A stretch of DNA of 64,000 bases from NCBI GenBank assembly GCA_028564925.1, contig CM053032.1, positions 122,531,490-122,595,489 of the forward strand. The letters are read 5' to 3'. Positions 17,942 to 27,221 of the stretch are shown one piece after another. Position numbers and translations under genes: made by a program. Numbering within the stretch: the stretch's first letter is position 1; the number at the start of each line of letters is the position of its first letter. The notes under the pieces were generated by a model. The model was given only the letters and a program-made list of their open reading frames with translations. It made no database searches and was not told where the DNA came from. This stretch comes from Lithobates sylvaticus (Eukaryota > Chordata > Amphibia > Anura > Ranidae).

Positions 17942-19682
17942 TCTGGCCTTAATATTGCCACCGTAAAATTGCTATGAAGTGATAGAAACTGCTACCGTTC
18001 TACAATCTGGCCTTATGTCCCCATATTTTCATTATATAGATAAAATTAACACTATAGTAGATGATATGATTTTAATAACCCTCTATATATAGATCTTTAC
18101 CAACCAATTTTTTATCATAGGTTTCGTTCAATATATACACATGTATATATATAAATTCACATTTTATGGGGGTGGCGGGCTCGTGCATCTCCATAGTAAG
18201 TATCATGAATTTTAGTAGCTCTGTCTTTATAGATGATTTGTTTATCAACATTAATATTAGTGTGCTGTTCCCCCCAAAACCCCCCCCCCCCCTTTTCCTA
18301 TTATTTAAATATACCTTATTTCCCATCACCTTGTCCTCCCCTTTCTTTCCACCTACCCCTTTTCGTTCCCAATCTCTCCCCCCCCCCCCTTCCCCCACCC
18401 CTTAAATATGTCTGGTTTTTGATTAAAATACGTTAGTATATATATTACATATATATATGCTTTTATATATATATATATATGTATACCTTCAATACACTTT
18501 ATTACATATTACTATTTTCATCTCTCTTTTAATATGGATTAAATTAGGTTATTTTAAAATAACTTAATTTATAATACTCCCAATACATGTTCAAAAAGGG
18601 TCTATTTATGAACTTCTTAACATGAGTATATATGTATACATGGATATATTTAATATATATATATATGATTTTTTTATTGATTTTTTATTGATTTTTTATA
18701 TATATATTTTTTTTAATTATTTATATTTATTTTTATATATATTTGTTGATGTGTTTTTAATAACATACACCCATTAGTCCTATTTTAATCCCCTTTGCTT
18801 ATATATGGATTTAATCTCCTTCTCTATATATATTTAATGTGACCATTGATTTTAATCCTGTTATCTATTACTGCATACTATGTCTCTTATATGATATTAA
18901 CCATTATTAATGACTATTGCCCTTTTTAATAATGTGCTTTAGTATCCTTTTAGTGCCCAGTTATAGTAAATATATATTATGTCTTTCTCTCTATTTTATA
19001 CTATGCCTCGTTCCACCATATAGGTATAAATTTTGTATATAGCTCCAGTGATTAACATTGTGCCTCATTATTCCGTTCTGATCACGCCCCCTCTCCCTCC
19101 CATTTATCTATATATACTGCCCCCAGCTCCCTGTTTCACTATGCTTGAGAAAGGAATGCGGCCACTCCCCCCTACAGTGGCTAGCCTATCCCGAAACGCG
19201 TCGCATACCGGTGACGTCACAGCCGGGCGACGCCGCCTGTTTGCTCTCCAAGCCTCGTTCTCGCCACCGCAGCACACGGCCGTGTCCCTAAACATCTCCC
19301 TGGCGAGACTGACGGCCCCTTGAGTGACCCCCCGGCGCTGTCCCGACATTGACGCCTCCTCCTCACCCAGAACCCTACCATTGGAACCCCTGCTCTGCTA
19401 TATGGGCTCTATTATGCCCTTCTCACAGACTGGACTATCCTAGGAATCTGCAGATGGACTTCTGGAAACTCTTCTCCCCACCATGCGCTGCCACATCTAT
19501 ATTTATGTGACTGAAAAGCTGGAAGAAGAGTGAAGTGGATGTGCTAAGGACTTGCAGCCATTTCCTACTTCCCTGCAGGACCTGAATGTGACTTCATATA
19601 CCTCCACGTGAGTGGTTATTGTTGCTTAATAAAATTGAATTCTGTTACACATATTCAGAGGCGCCCCCCTTCTTTTTGTATA
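17942..19682 (+). other. 3' UTR of PLE copy C
   Basis: Non-coding. It contains poly-C tracts (18280-18293, 18379-18390), AT-rich sequence with (TA)n (18430-18480, 18650-18665), the hammerhead-like segment 19143-19210 and a GC-rich patch around 19190-19350. AATAAA at about 19628 lies near the end. Includes the 163-bp segment absent from copy B. Confidence 0.8.
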
Positions 19683-19704
19683 GAGAGAAAATAGAGAGTG
19701 AGAG

Positions 19705-19739
<35 letters not shown>

Positions 19740-19890
19740 GAGAGAGAGAGAGAGAATGGAGAGAGAGATAAAGAGAGAAAGAAAGAGAAAAAGAGAGAAA
19801 GAGAATAAAAGAGAGAGAGAGAGAATAAAAGAGAGAGTGAGAGAGAGAGAGAGAATAAAAGATAGAGAATAAAAGAGAGAGAGAGACATT
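19683..19890. repeat. GA-rich microsatellite, right piece
   Basis: Begins with GAGAGAAAATAG, the target duplication, and continues as GAGAGA with interspersed AATGG, AAAGA and AATAAAA units. The complementary Ser/Leu-rich open frames on the minus strand are repeat artefacts. Confidence 0.93.
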
Positions 19891-20487
19891 GGTCACAGTG
19901 CTCACTTACTTGGAAGGTCCCTGGGGGCTCTCAGTCAGTGTCTTCTTTCAATGTGGCTGTCGGCTCCTTAATCTCCCCTCCCCCCCAGATGCATTAGCAC
20001 ATGAGCACATGAGCAGAGAGAGAGAGGGTCGGGTGAAGGGATGTATGTGTGAAGCTCAGGCATGCTGGACGGGACAGAGCAGTGTTTCCTTCCAGGAAAG
20101 CCGAACCTCCCGAGCTGCCTGTCCCTGCACACTGAGGCCAGAAAATGGTTAGGAGGACGGAGCAACTTAGCGGCCATCAAAAGAGGGGGAGAAGAGGAGC
20201 AGCTGGATGGAACCACGGAATTCTTGGAGGGGTACTCATTTCTGCGCCCCTCGAGCACATCGGCTAACAACCCCCCCCCCCTCTGCCCCTGCATGCTACA
20301 CTACTGCCTGGGAGTCAGAAGCTAGTGCAGTGGGCAGCACCAACGGGAGATGGGACTAGTGTAGGGAGGGCAAAAGAACAAAGGGGAGGTGCCAACTTGG
20401 AGCCAGAGTGTCCTGAGGGACCGGGCCCCTCAGGTTGCTCGGGCCCCTTACACTTGTATGGGCTGTACCCCCCTGATGGCGGCCCTG
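19891..20487. other. Right arm of the non-autonomous hAT element
   Basis: Non-coding, GC-richer than the left arm. It ends with subterminal GGGCCCCT repeats and the 15-bp terminal inverted repeat CTGATGGCGGCCCTG. Nothing gene-like is seen. Confidence 0.7.
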
Positions 20488-20555
20488 GCAATCTATACAC
20501 TTGGGGGAGAACTTATGGGGGAATCTAGAATGGAAAAGGACCTGAGGATTCTAGC

Positions 20556-20956
20556 TGTCAGAGCTGGGTTCAGCCCTTCCTTCTCTAAGCTGGCCACACA
20601 GCTGTCGGCTAATTGCCAGCTCCTATCTCTAAACAGTGATTCACCTGTTGATGATATCCTGCTTGTCAGTCCATCCTACTTAAGCCGTCCAGCCCAGAAG
20701 ATCTCTGCTTTCGCCCTGGTCACATTTCCTGTTAAAGACTTGCTTGGCTGACATTCCTTCTGGCTCCAGATCCTGCTTGCTGTTCTTCTACACTCATCTC
20801 TGGCTCCCTGATGTTTTGGCTTGTCTGACTATCCGTTTCGGTTCCTGAACTCTTGCTATGTTTTGACTACGTTTACTCTGTTTACTTTTTTTATTATTAT
20901 TAAACAAGTGTGATTTAACTGTACTTCTGTCTCAGTCTGATTCATGGTTTCTGACA
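20556..20956 (+). mobile_element. Solo LTR fossil
   Basis: A 401-bp unit begins TGTCAGAGC and ends TTTCTGACA, has a TTATTATTAAA-type signal near its end, and interrupts the CR1-like LINE. The flanks share CTAG (20551-20554 and 20957-20960), with a possible fifth base that differs. No internal region is present. Its size and TG...CA ends suggest a Ty3/gypsy-type LTR. It is younger than the LINE it interrupts. Confidence 0.75.
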
Positions 20957-21604
20957 CTAGTAGATGATAGGCTCAGCAATGGCATGTAATGCCAAGCTGC
21001 TGCTAACAAAGCAAACAGAATATTGGCATGCATTAAAAAGGGGATCAACTCCAGAGATAAAACGATAATTCTCCGGCTTTACAAGACTCTGGTCCGGGTG
21101 CACCTATATGCTGTCCAGTCCTGGGCACCAGTTCTCAGGAAGGATGTACTGGAAATGGAGCGAGTACAAAGAAGGGCAACAAAGCTAATAAATGGTCTGG
21201 AGGATATTAGTTATGGGGGAAGGTTGCAAGCACTGAACCTATTCTCTCTGGAGAAGAGATGCTTGAGAGGGGATATGATTTAAATTTACAAATACCATAC
21301 TAGTGACCCCACAATAGGGATAAAACGTTTTCATGGATGGGAGTTTAACAAGACACGTGGCCACTCATTAAAAATAGAAGAAAGGAGGTTTAACCTTAAA
21401 CTATGTAGAGGGTTCTTTACTGTAAGAGTGGCAAGGATGTGGAATTCCCTTCTACTGGTGGTGGTCTCAGCGGAGAGCATCGATAGTTTCAAAAACTATT
21501 AGATAAGCACCTGAACGACCACAACATACAGGGATATACAATATAATAGTGACATATAATCAAACACATAGGTTGGACTTGATGGACTTGTGTCTTTTTT
21601 CAAC
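20957..21604 (+). pseudogene. CR1-like ORF2 C-terminal domain and 3' region
   Basis: Reads ILACIKKGINSRDKTIILRLYKTLVRVHL, then LEMERVQRRATKLINGLEDISYGGRLQALNLFSLEKRCLRGDMI. This is the conserved C-terminal block of CR1/L2 ORF2, and RRFNLKL...NSLLLVVV...FKNY follows. Stops at about 21281 and 21499 break it. The sequence then reaches the LINE 3' region just before the CTCACCTA duplication of the second hAT. Confidence 0.85.
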
Positions 21605-21612
21605 CTCACCTA

Positions 21613-22674
21613 TAGGGATGAGCCGAACACCCCGGGTTCGGTTCGCACCAGAACCTTCGAACGGACCGAAAGTTCGCGCGAATTTTCGAACCCTATTCGT
21701 TATAATGGACGCGAACGTTCGAAATCAAAATTGCTAATTACAACGGCCAATATGCATGTTAATGTCATAAAACAGGTTTGGGGACCCGGGTCCTGCCCCA
21801 GGGGACATATATCAATGCAAAAAGAACTTTTAAAAACTAACGTTTTTTCGGGAGCAGTCATTTTAATGATGCATAAAGTGAAAAAAAAAAAAGTGAAATT
21901 TTCCTTTAAATATGGTACCTGGGGGGTGTCTAAAGTATGCCTGTGAAGTGGCATGTGTTTCCCGTGTTTAGAACTGTCCTTGCACAAAATGACATTTGTA
22001 AAGGAAAAAAAGAAGCCATTTAAAACCACTTGCGGCTTTAATGTCATGTCTTGTCCTGGCCGCCATATGGCTGAAAATCCTTGAGAAAAATGGCATGGCT
22101 AGCCCATCAGCCCCCCCCCCCCCCCCCCCCCACCCCAGCCCCTTTGGGTCTTGTATGGATATTAAGGGGGACCCCGCACCCAAAATAAAACCCTATACCT
22201 ACAACCCTATATACTCTGAACAGCACTATATAGGTGGTGCAAACAAGACACGGACTGTAGGTTTGTTCTTAAGTAGAATCTGAACAGGTACATTATGAAG
22301 TGTAGCTCCATCCCAAAAAAATCAATTTTTAAGCTTTTTGGAGAACATAGGGAGGGGTTATCACCCCTGTAACATTTGCTGTCTTTGCACATCTGTTCAG
22401 AACATGTCACCTCACTTTCCGTCCCAATGACAAATGTTTTTGGAAAAGTGGGGTTTTAATTGAAACAAGGATTGGTGATAAAGCATCAGTAGAGAGGAGA
22501 TACCTTTTTCCCAAATTAAATCTAACAGGATAGAATTTCCCTTCCTAGGGGTAGATTTCCTCTCACTTCCTGTTTTCTCTTTCCGTTTGCAAGTAGGAGT
22601 CGTTTGTAAGTTGGATGTTTGAAAGTAGGGGCCTGCCGTATATACTTTGCAGAAATTTTCCCTATTAGTTGTTG
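21613..22674. other. Left arm of the 12.9-kb hAT (3' side of the transposase)
   Basis: Non-coding. The first 110 bp hold repeated GTTCG/CGAAC motifs in both orientations, likely transposase-binding subterminal repeats (inference). A C-run lies at 22110-22131. The rest is unremarkable. Confidence 0.65.
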
Positions 22675-23240
22675 GTGTAGCCACAAGACTGGTGGGCACA
22701 GGAATGGGCCCTGCTGTGAGTTAATAGATCAAGATTTGTACTTGCATGCACCTGTTGAACCGGGCAGAAAAATTGGGCCTTTGGTGGTGGTGGTGGTGGT
22801 GGTGGATGGTGTTGCCACAAGACTGTAAGCCCTCGCAGTTACTCTTGGTGGGTGCAGGAATGGGCCCTGCTGTGAGTTATTAGATCAAGATTTGTCATTG
22901 CATGCACCTGTTTAACAGGGCAGAAAAATTGGGCCTTTGGTGGTGGTGGTGGTGGTGGTGGACGGTGTTGCCACAAGAGTGTAAGCCCTCACAGTTACTC
23001 TTGGTGGGTGCAGGAATGGGCCCTGCTGTGAGTTATTAGATCAAGATTTGGAATTGCATGCACCTGTTGAACAGGGCAGAAAAATTGGGCTTTTGGCGGT
23101 GGTGGTGGTGGTGGACGGTGTTGCCACAAGACTGTAGGCCCTCATAGTTACTCTTGGTGGGCGCAGGAATGGGCCCTGCTGTGAACTATTAGATCAAGAT
23201 TTGTAATTACATGCCCCTGTTAAACAGGGGCTGAAAAATT
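22675..23240. repeat. Tandem repeat, period about 156 bp, with (GGT)n
   Basis: Three to four units, each with GGGCCTTTGGTGGTGG near 22775, 22931 and 23087. Each continues GTTGCCACAAGACTG, GGGTGCAGGAATGGGCCC and TTATTAGATCAAGATTTG. Unit length changes with the number of GGT triplets. Confidence 0.9.
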
Positions 23241-23815
23241 GTGCCTTAGGCACTGGTGCTGGTGCCACAGCACTGCAACCCCTCACAGATACTGTACTCT
23301 GAGCACAGCAATGAGACCTGTTGCAAAGCATTGCCTAAAAATTGTAATTACACGCCCCAACTGGGGCTGAAAAATTGTGCCTTAGGCACTGGTGCTATAA
23401 CACTGCAACCCCTCACAGATACTGTACTTGGAGCACAGCAGTCACACCTGTTGCGAAGCATCTTTTTAAAAAATTGTAATTACACGCCCCTGTTATACAG
23501 GGGCTGAAAAATTGTGCCTTAGGCACTGGTGCTGGTGCCACAACACTGCAACCCCTCACAGATACTGTACTCTGAGCACAGCAATGAGACCTGTTGCAAA
23601 GCATTGCCTAAAAATTGTAATTACACGCCCCAACAGGGGCTGAAAAATTGTGCCTTAGGCACTGGTGCTGGTGCCACAACACTGCAACCCCTCACAGATA
23701 CTGTACTTGGAGCACAGCAGTCACACCTGTTGCGAAGCATTTTTTTTAAAAAAATTGTAAGTACACGCCCCTGTTATACAGGAGCTGAAAAATTGGGCCT
23801 TAGGCACTGGTGTGG
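23241..23815. repeat. Tandem repeat, period about 137 bp
   Basis: Four units starting GTGCCTTAGGCACTGG at about 23240, 23378, 23515 and 23651. Each contains CACTGCAACCCCTCACAG and a GGGGCTGAAAAATT end. Two alternating unit types (TACTCTGAGC and TACTTGGAGC) suggest duplication of a two-unit block. Confidence 0.9.
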
Positions 23816-23870
23816 TGGCATGGATCATTGAGGAGGAGGAAGAGGATAGTCAGTGAACATAACAGGACAG

Positions 23871-26800
23871 TCACTCAGCATCAGCATAGGCAGTCTTGAA
23901 GGGATGTGACATTATAAATGATTCCGTTATATCCGCTTCAGGTGCCTGGTAGCTGGTGGTGATCCAAGACTGATTCATTTTTATGAAGGTCAGTCGATCA
24001 ACCGAGTCGGTGGACAGGCGCACCCTATGATCGGTGACAAATCCTCCAGCAGCACTGAATGTGCGTTCGGAAAGAACGCTGGATGCAGGACAGGCCAGTA
24101 GCTCAATTGCATACTGTGCAAGCTCTGGTCAGTGATCCATCCTCAGGACCCAGTAAGCCAGAGGATTTTCGGTGGGAAAGGTGTCCAAGTCTGACCTTGC
24201 CCCTAGGTATTCCTGCACCATGTATATCAGACGCTGGCGATGGTTGCTGGAACCGATCATACCTTGGGGCTGCGGACTAAAAAATTGTCTGAACGCATCG
24301 GTCAGACGTCCACCTTCCCCACCGCTCCTTCTGCTACTGACCGAAGCCTCAGCAACTCGTCGTCCAGGACCAGGAGTTTGTAACCTCCCAGTTTCTGGGA
24401 ACGCGTTGCACAGACCTTTCTGCAAGGCCTCCCTGAGATGTCTCATCCTCTGCTCCCTCTGCGACGGCAAGATAAGGTCCGCAACCTTACCCTTGTACCG
24501 TGGATCAAGGAGAGTGGCCAGCCAGTAATGGTCCCTCTCCTTGATCCGAAGAACACGAGGATCCTTCCGCAGGCTTTGCAGGATCAGGGAGGCCATGCAG
24601 CGTAGGTTAGCTGAGGCATTCGGTCCGGAGTCTTCTGGGTCACTGAGGATGACATGATCGCCAGCCACCTCCTCCCAGCCACGTACAAGTCCACTGGTTT
24701 GTTGGGACTGTACATCATCCCTAAAAGACTTCTGCTGCTGATGCTGAGTGCCAGGCTCCACCTCCATGCTCACACAATCCTCCTCCTCCTCCTCCTCCTC
24801 ATCCTCATCCTCTTCCTGTGTGATGGGTGGGACAGAAGGAACACTGTCTGGATAAAGGGGGCCTTGAGAGGCAAGGAAGTCCTCCTCTTCCTGCCTCTGT
24901 TCTGCCTCAAGTGCCCTGTCCATTATCCCACGCAGCGTATGCTCCAACAGGTGGACAAGATGTACAGTGTCACTGATGCATGCACTGTCACTGCTCACCA
25001 TCCTCGTGGCCTCCTCAAATGGTGAGAGGACAGTGCATGCATCCCTGATCATGCTCCACTGGCGTGGGGAAAAAAAGCCAAGCTCCCCTGACCCTGTCCT
25101 GGTGCCGTAGTCGCAAAGGTACTCATTGATGACCCTCTGCTGCATGTGCAGTCTCTGCAGCATGGCCAACGTTGAGTTCCACCTGGTGGGCATTTCACAT
25201 ATTAGGCGGTTCTTGGGCAGGTTCAGCTCCTTTTGCAGCTCAGTCAGCTGAGCACTGGCATTATAAGATCGGCGGAAATGCACACAGACTTTCCTGGCCT
25301 GCCTCAGGACATCCTGTAAGCCTGGGAACCTGCCCAAGAACCGCTGCACCACCAGGTTGAGGACGTGAGCCATACAGGGCACATGGGTGAGCTGCCCCTG
25401 TCGCAGGGCGGAGAGGAGGTTGGTGCCATTGTCAGAAACGACCATTCCTGGCTTAAGCTGGCGTGGCGTCAACCACCTCTCGGCCTGCCCCTGCAGAGCT
25501 GCCAGAACCTCTGGCCCAGTGTGGCTCCTGTCCCCCAAACACACCAGCGCAAGCACGGCATGGCATCTTTTTGCCTGCGTACTCGCGTAGCCCCTTGTAC
25601 GCGTACGGAGCACCGCTGGTTCCGAGGACAGAGCACTGGAGGAAGAAGAAGAGGAGGGGGTGGAGGTGAGAGGTGTGTCACAACCAGTAGTAGCATTTTG
25701 GAGGCGTGGTGGCGGAACAACCTCCAACACTACTGCACCTTGTCCTGCATCCCTCCCAGCTGCCAATAGAGTGACCCAATGGGCCGTGAAAGAAAGATAA
25801 CGTCCCTGTCCATGCCTGCTGGACCATGAGTCAGCGGTAATATGCACCTTACCGCTGACCGCCCTGTCCAGCGAGGCATGGACATTGCCTTCCACATGCC
25901 GGTAGAGAGACGGAATCGCCTTCCGTGAGAAAAAGTGGCGTTTGGGAACCTGCCACTGAGGAACCGCACATTGAACAAACTCACGGAAGGAGGCCGAGTC
26001 TACCAACTGAAAAGGCAGCAGTTGAAGTGCTAGCAATTTAGCCAAGCTAGCATTCAACCGCTGGGCATGTGGATGGCTGGGAGTATACTTCTTTCGACGG
26101 TCCAGCAGCTGGGGCAGGGAAATTTGCCTGCTACAATCGGACGTCGGTGTACTGCAAGTACTTGGTTGTGACACACCTAATTCTACACCTTCAGTCCTCT
26201 CAGAGCAGCTTTCAGAGAGGACTGAAGATGTAGTGGGGATGGAGATCCCAGCTGATGAGGAGCAAGGAGAGGTCCGCTTTGTTCTTTGGTGTGGGTCTTT
26301 TATGTGTGCTTGCCAACGAGCTGCATGGCAGGTCGACATATGTCTGCTCATGCTTGTGGTGCCCAAGCGGCTGATGTTTTGGCCACGCGAGATACGCTTG
26401 AGACAAATATTGCAAATAGCAGTGGTGCGATCTGATGCACTCCTCTCAAAAATGGCCCACACCAAAGAACTTTTGTGATAACGTGCAGAGGCAGCGCCCT
26501 GCACAGGCGGAGCTCTGCGGTGTGGTACAGTTGCTGTGCTGGCCTCTAGCTGGCCTCCAGGGGGCATCCTGCCTCGTTGGACATGTGACGCTGCATCCTC
26601 CTCCTCCTCCTCCTCTCTCCCTTCAGGCACCCACGTGGAGTCAGTGACCTCATCATCCCCTCCCTCTTCACCACTAGAGCAAACCTGGCAGTAAGCTGCA
26701 GCTGGTGGAACAGTACTGCCAGATTGCTGTCCTTCAGCATCCCCTCTCTCTGCGCGCACACTACTGACTTCCTCAAGCTGGGTATCATCATCCGAGCCTT

Positions 26801-27194
26801 CGAATCGTTGGGCATCCTCCTGGAGCATGTACCCAACACTGTGCTCAAAGAGTTCGGGTGACTCCTCAGGAAGACATGGTGGGTCTAGGGAAGGGGTGGC
26901 TGATGATGCCATTGAGTACGCGTTGGCAACTGCTCTGCCAGTACCCTGAGCCTGGGTGAGAGAGGATGAGGAGGATTAGGAGGGCTTGGTCATCCATTCT
27001 ACCAAGCCTTCGGCATGATGCGGCTCCACATGTCCAGCTGCCGAAAACAAAGACAAGCGTGTCCCATGGCCACGTGCTGATGACGATGCACGACCACGTC
27101 CGCGGCGAGCACTGTTGTCTCTAGAAACAGAGACTGCCTGCCCTGTGTTCTTGCCTCGGCACGCTCTGCCTCTCCTTGGCGGTCTTCCAGCCAT
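23871..27194 (-). pseudogene. hAT transposase with BED zinc finger, two in-frame stops
   Basis: One frame spans 1,108 codons from ATG 27192-27194 (MAGRPPRRGRACRG) to TGA 23871-23873, interrupted by TAA at 26976-26978 and TGA at 24129-24131. The longest uninterrupted piece is 927 residues from Met 26912. In order it has: an acidic N-terminus; a BED finger (SSLVWAIFERSASDRTTAICNIC, with HMSTCH about 25 residues on); the hAT core (ITADSWSSRHGQGRYLSFTAHW, SDNGTNLLSAL, CMAHVLNLVV, MPTRWNSTL); and an acidic loop. After the second stop the same frame gives the dimerisation block ELLACPASSVLSERTFSAAGG. DSW, the SDN region and the CMAHxLN block are as in active hATs. The protein resembles ZBED-type hAT transposases. 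Only two nonsense changes in over 1,100 codons indicate recent loss. Confidence 0.92.
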
Positions 27195-27221
27195 TGTAGT
27201 CGGTAGTGTATATAGTATAAA

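Larger units (their letters stand above)
5336..19682. mobile_element. Penelope-like element array: one inverted and two direct copies
   Basis: Copy A (5336-8877, minus) meets copy B (8878-13791, plus) head to head at a short shared TAGA. Copy B is followed directly by copy C (13792-19682, plus). The array is flanked by GAGAGAAAATAG on both sides. Tandem copies with partial inverted copies and 5' truncation are the known insertion pattern of Penelope-like elements. The copies are nearly identical: the RT proteins of B and C differ at two of 767 residues. The insertion is therefore recent. EN-containing PLEs carry RT plus GIY-YIG, and both domains are present here. Confidence 0.92.
13792..19682 (+). 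mobile_element. PLE copy C, longest copy
   Basis: Runs from the tandem junction with copy B to the array's right end, with leader 13792-14277, ORF1 region, ORF2 and 3' UTR. AATAAA at about 19628 precedes the end by about 50 nt. The right end joins GAGAGAAAATAG, the target duplication. Its leader (13792-13974) is repeated at the extreme left of the array in copy A. The copy looks nearly whole; the main difference from copy B in the coding part is one C in a poly-C tract in ORF1. Confidence 0.85.
4603..20487. mobile_element. Non-autonomous hAT element hosting the Penelope array
   Basis: It starts with CAGGGCCGCCATCAG and ends with the exact inverse CTGATGGCGGCCCTG. The 8-bp duplication GCAATCTA (4595-4602 and 20488-20495) flanks it, and both features are hallmarks of the hAT superfamily. 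Without the PLE array the element is only about 1.5 kb (4603-5335 plus 19683-20487), has no transposase, and has a GA-rich microsatellite in the middle. The CAGGGCCGCCATCAG end is a hAT terminus I recognise as common in animal genomes. Confidence 0.92.

Noticed and set aside
24172-25769. Plus-strand open frames across the hAT transposase
   Set aside because: Shadow frames of the minus-strand transposase.
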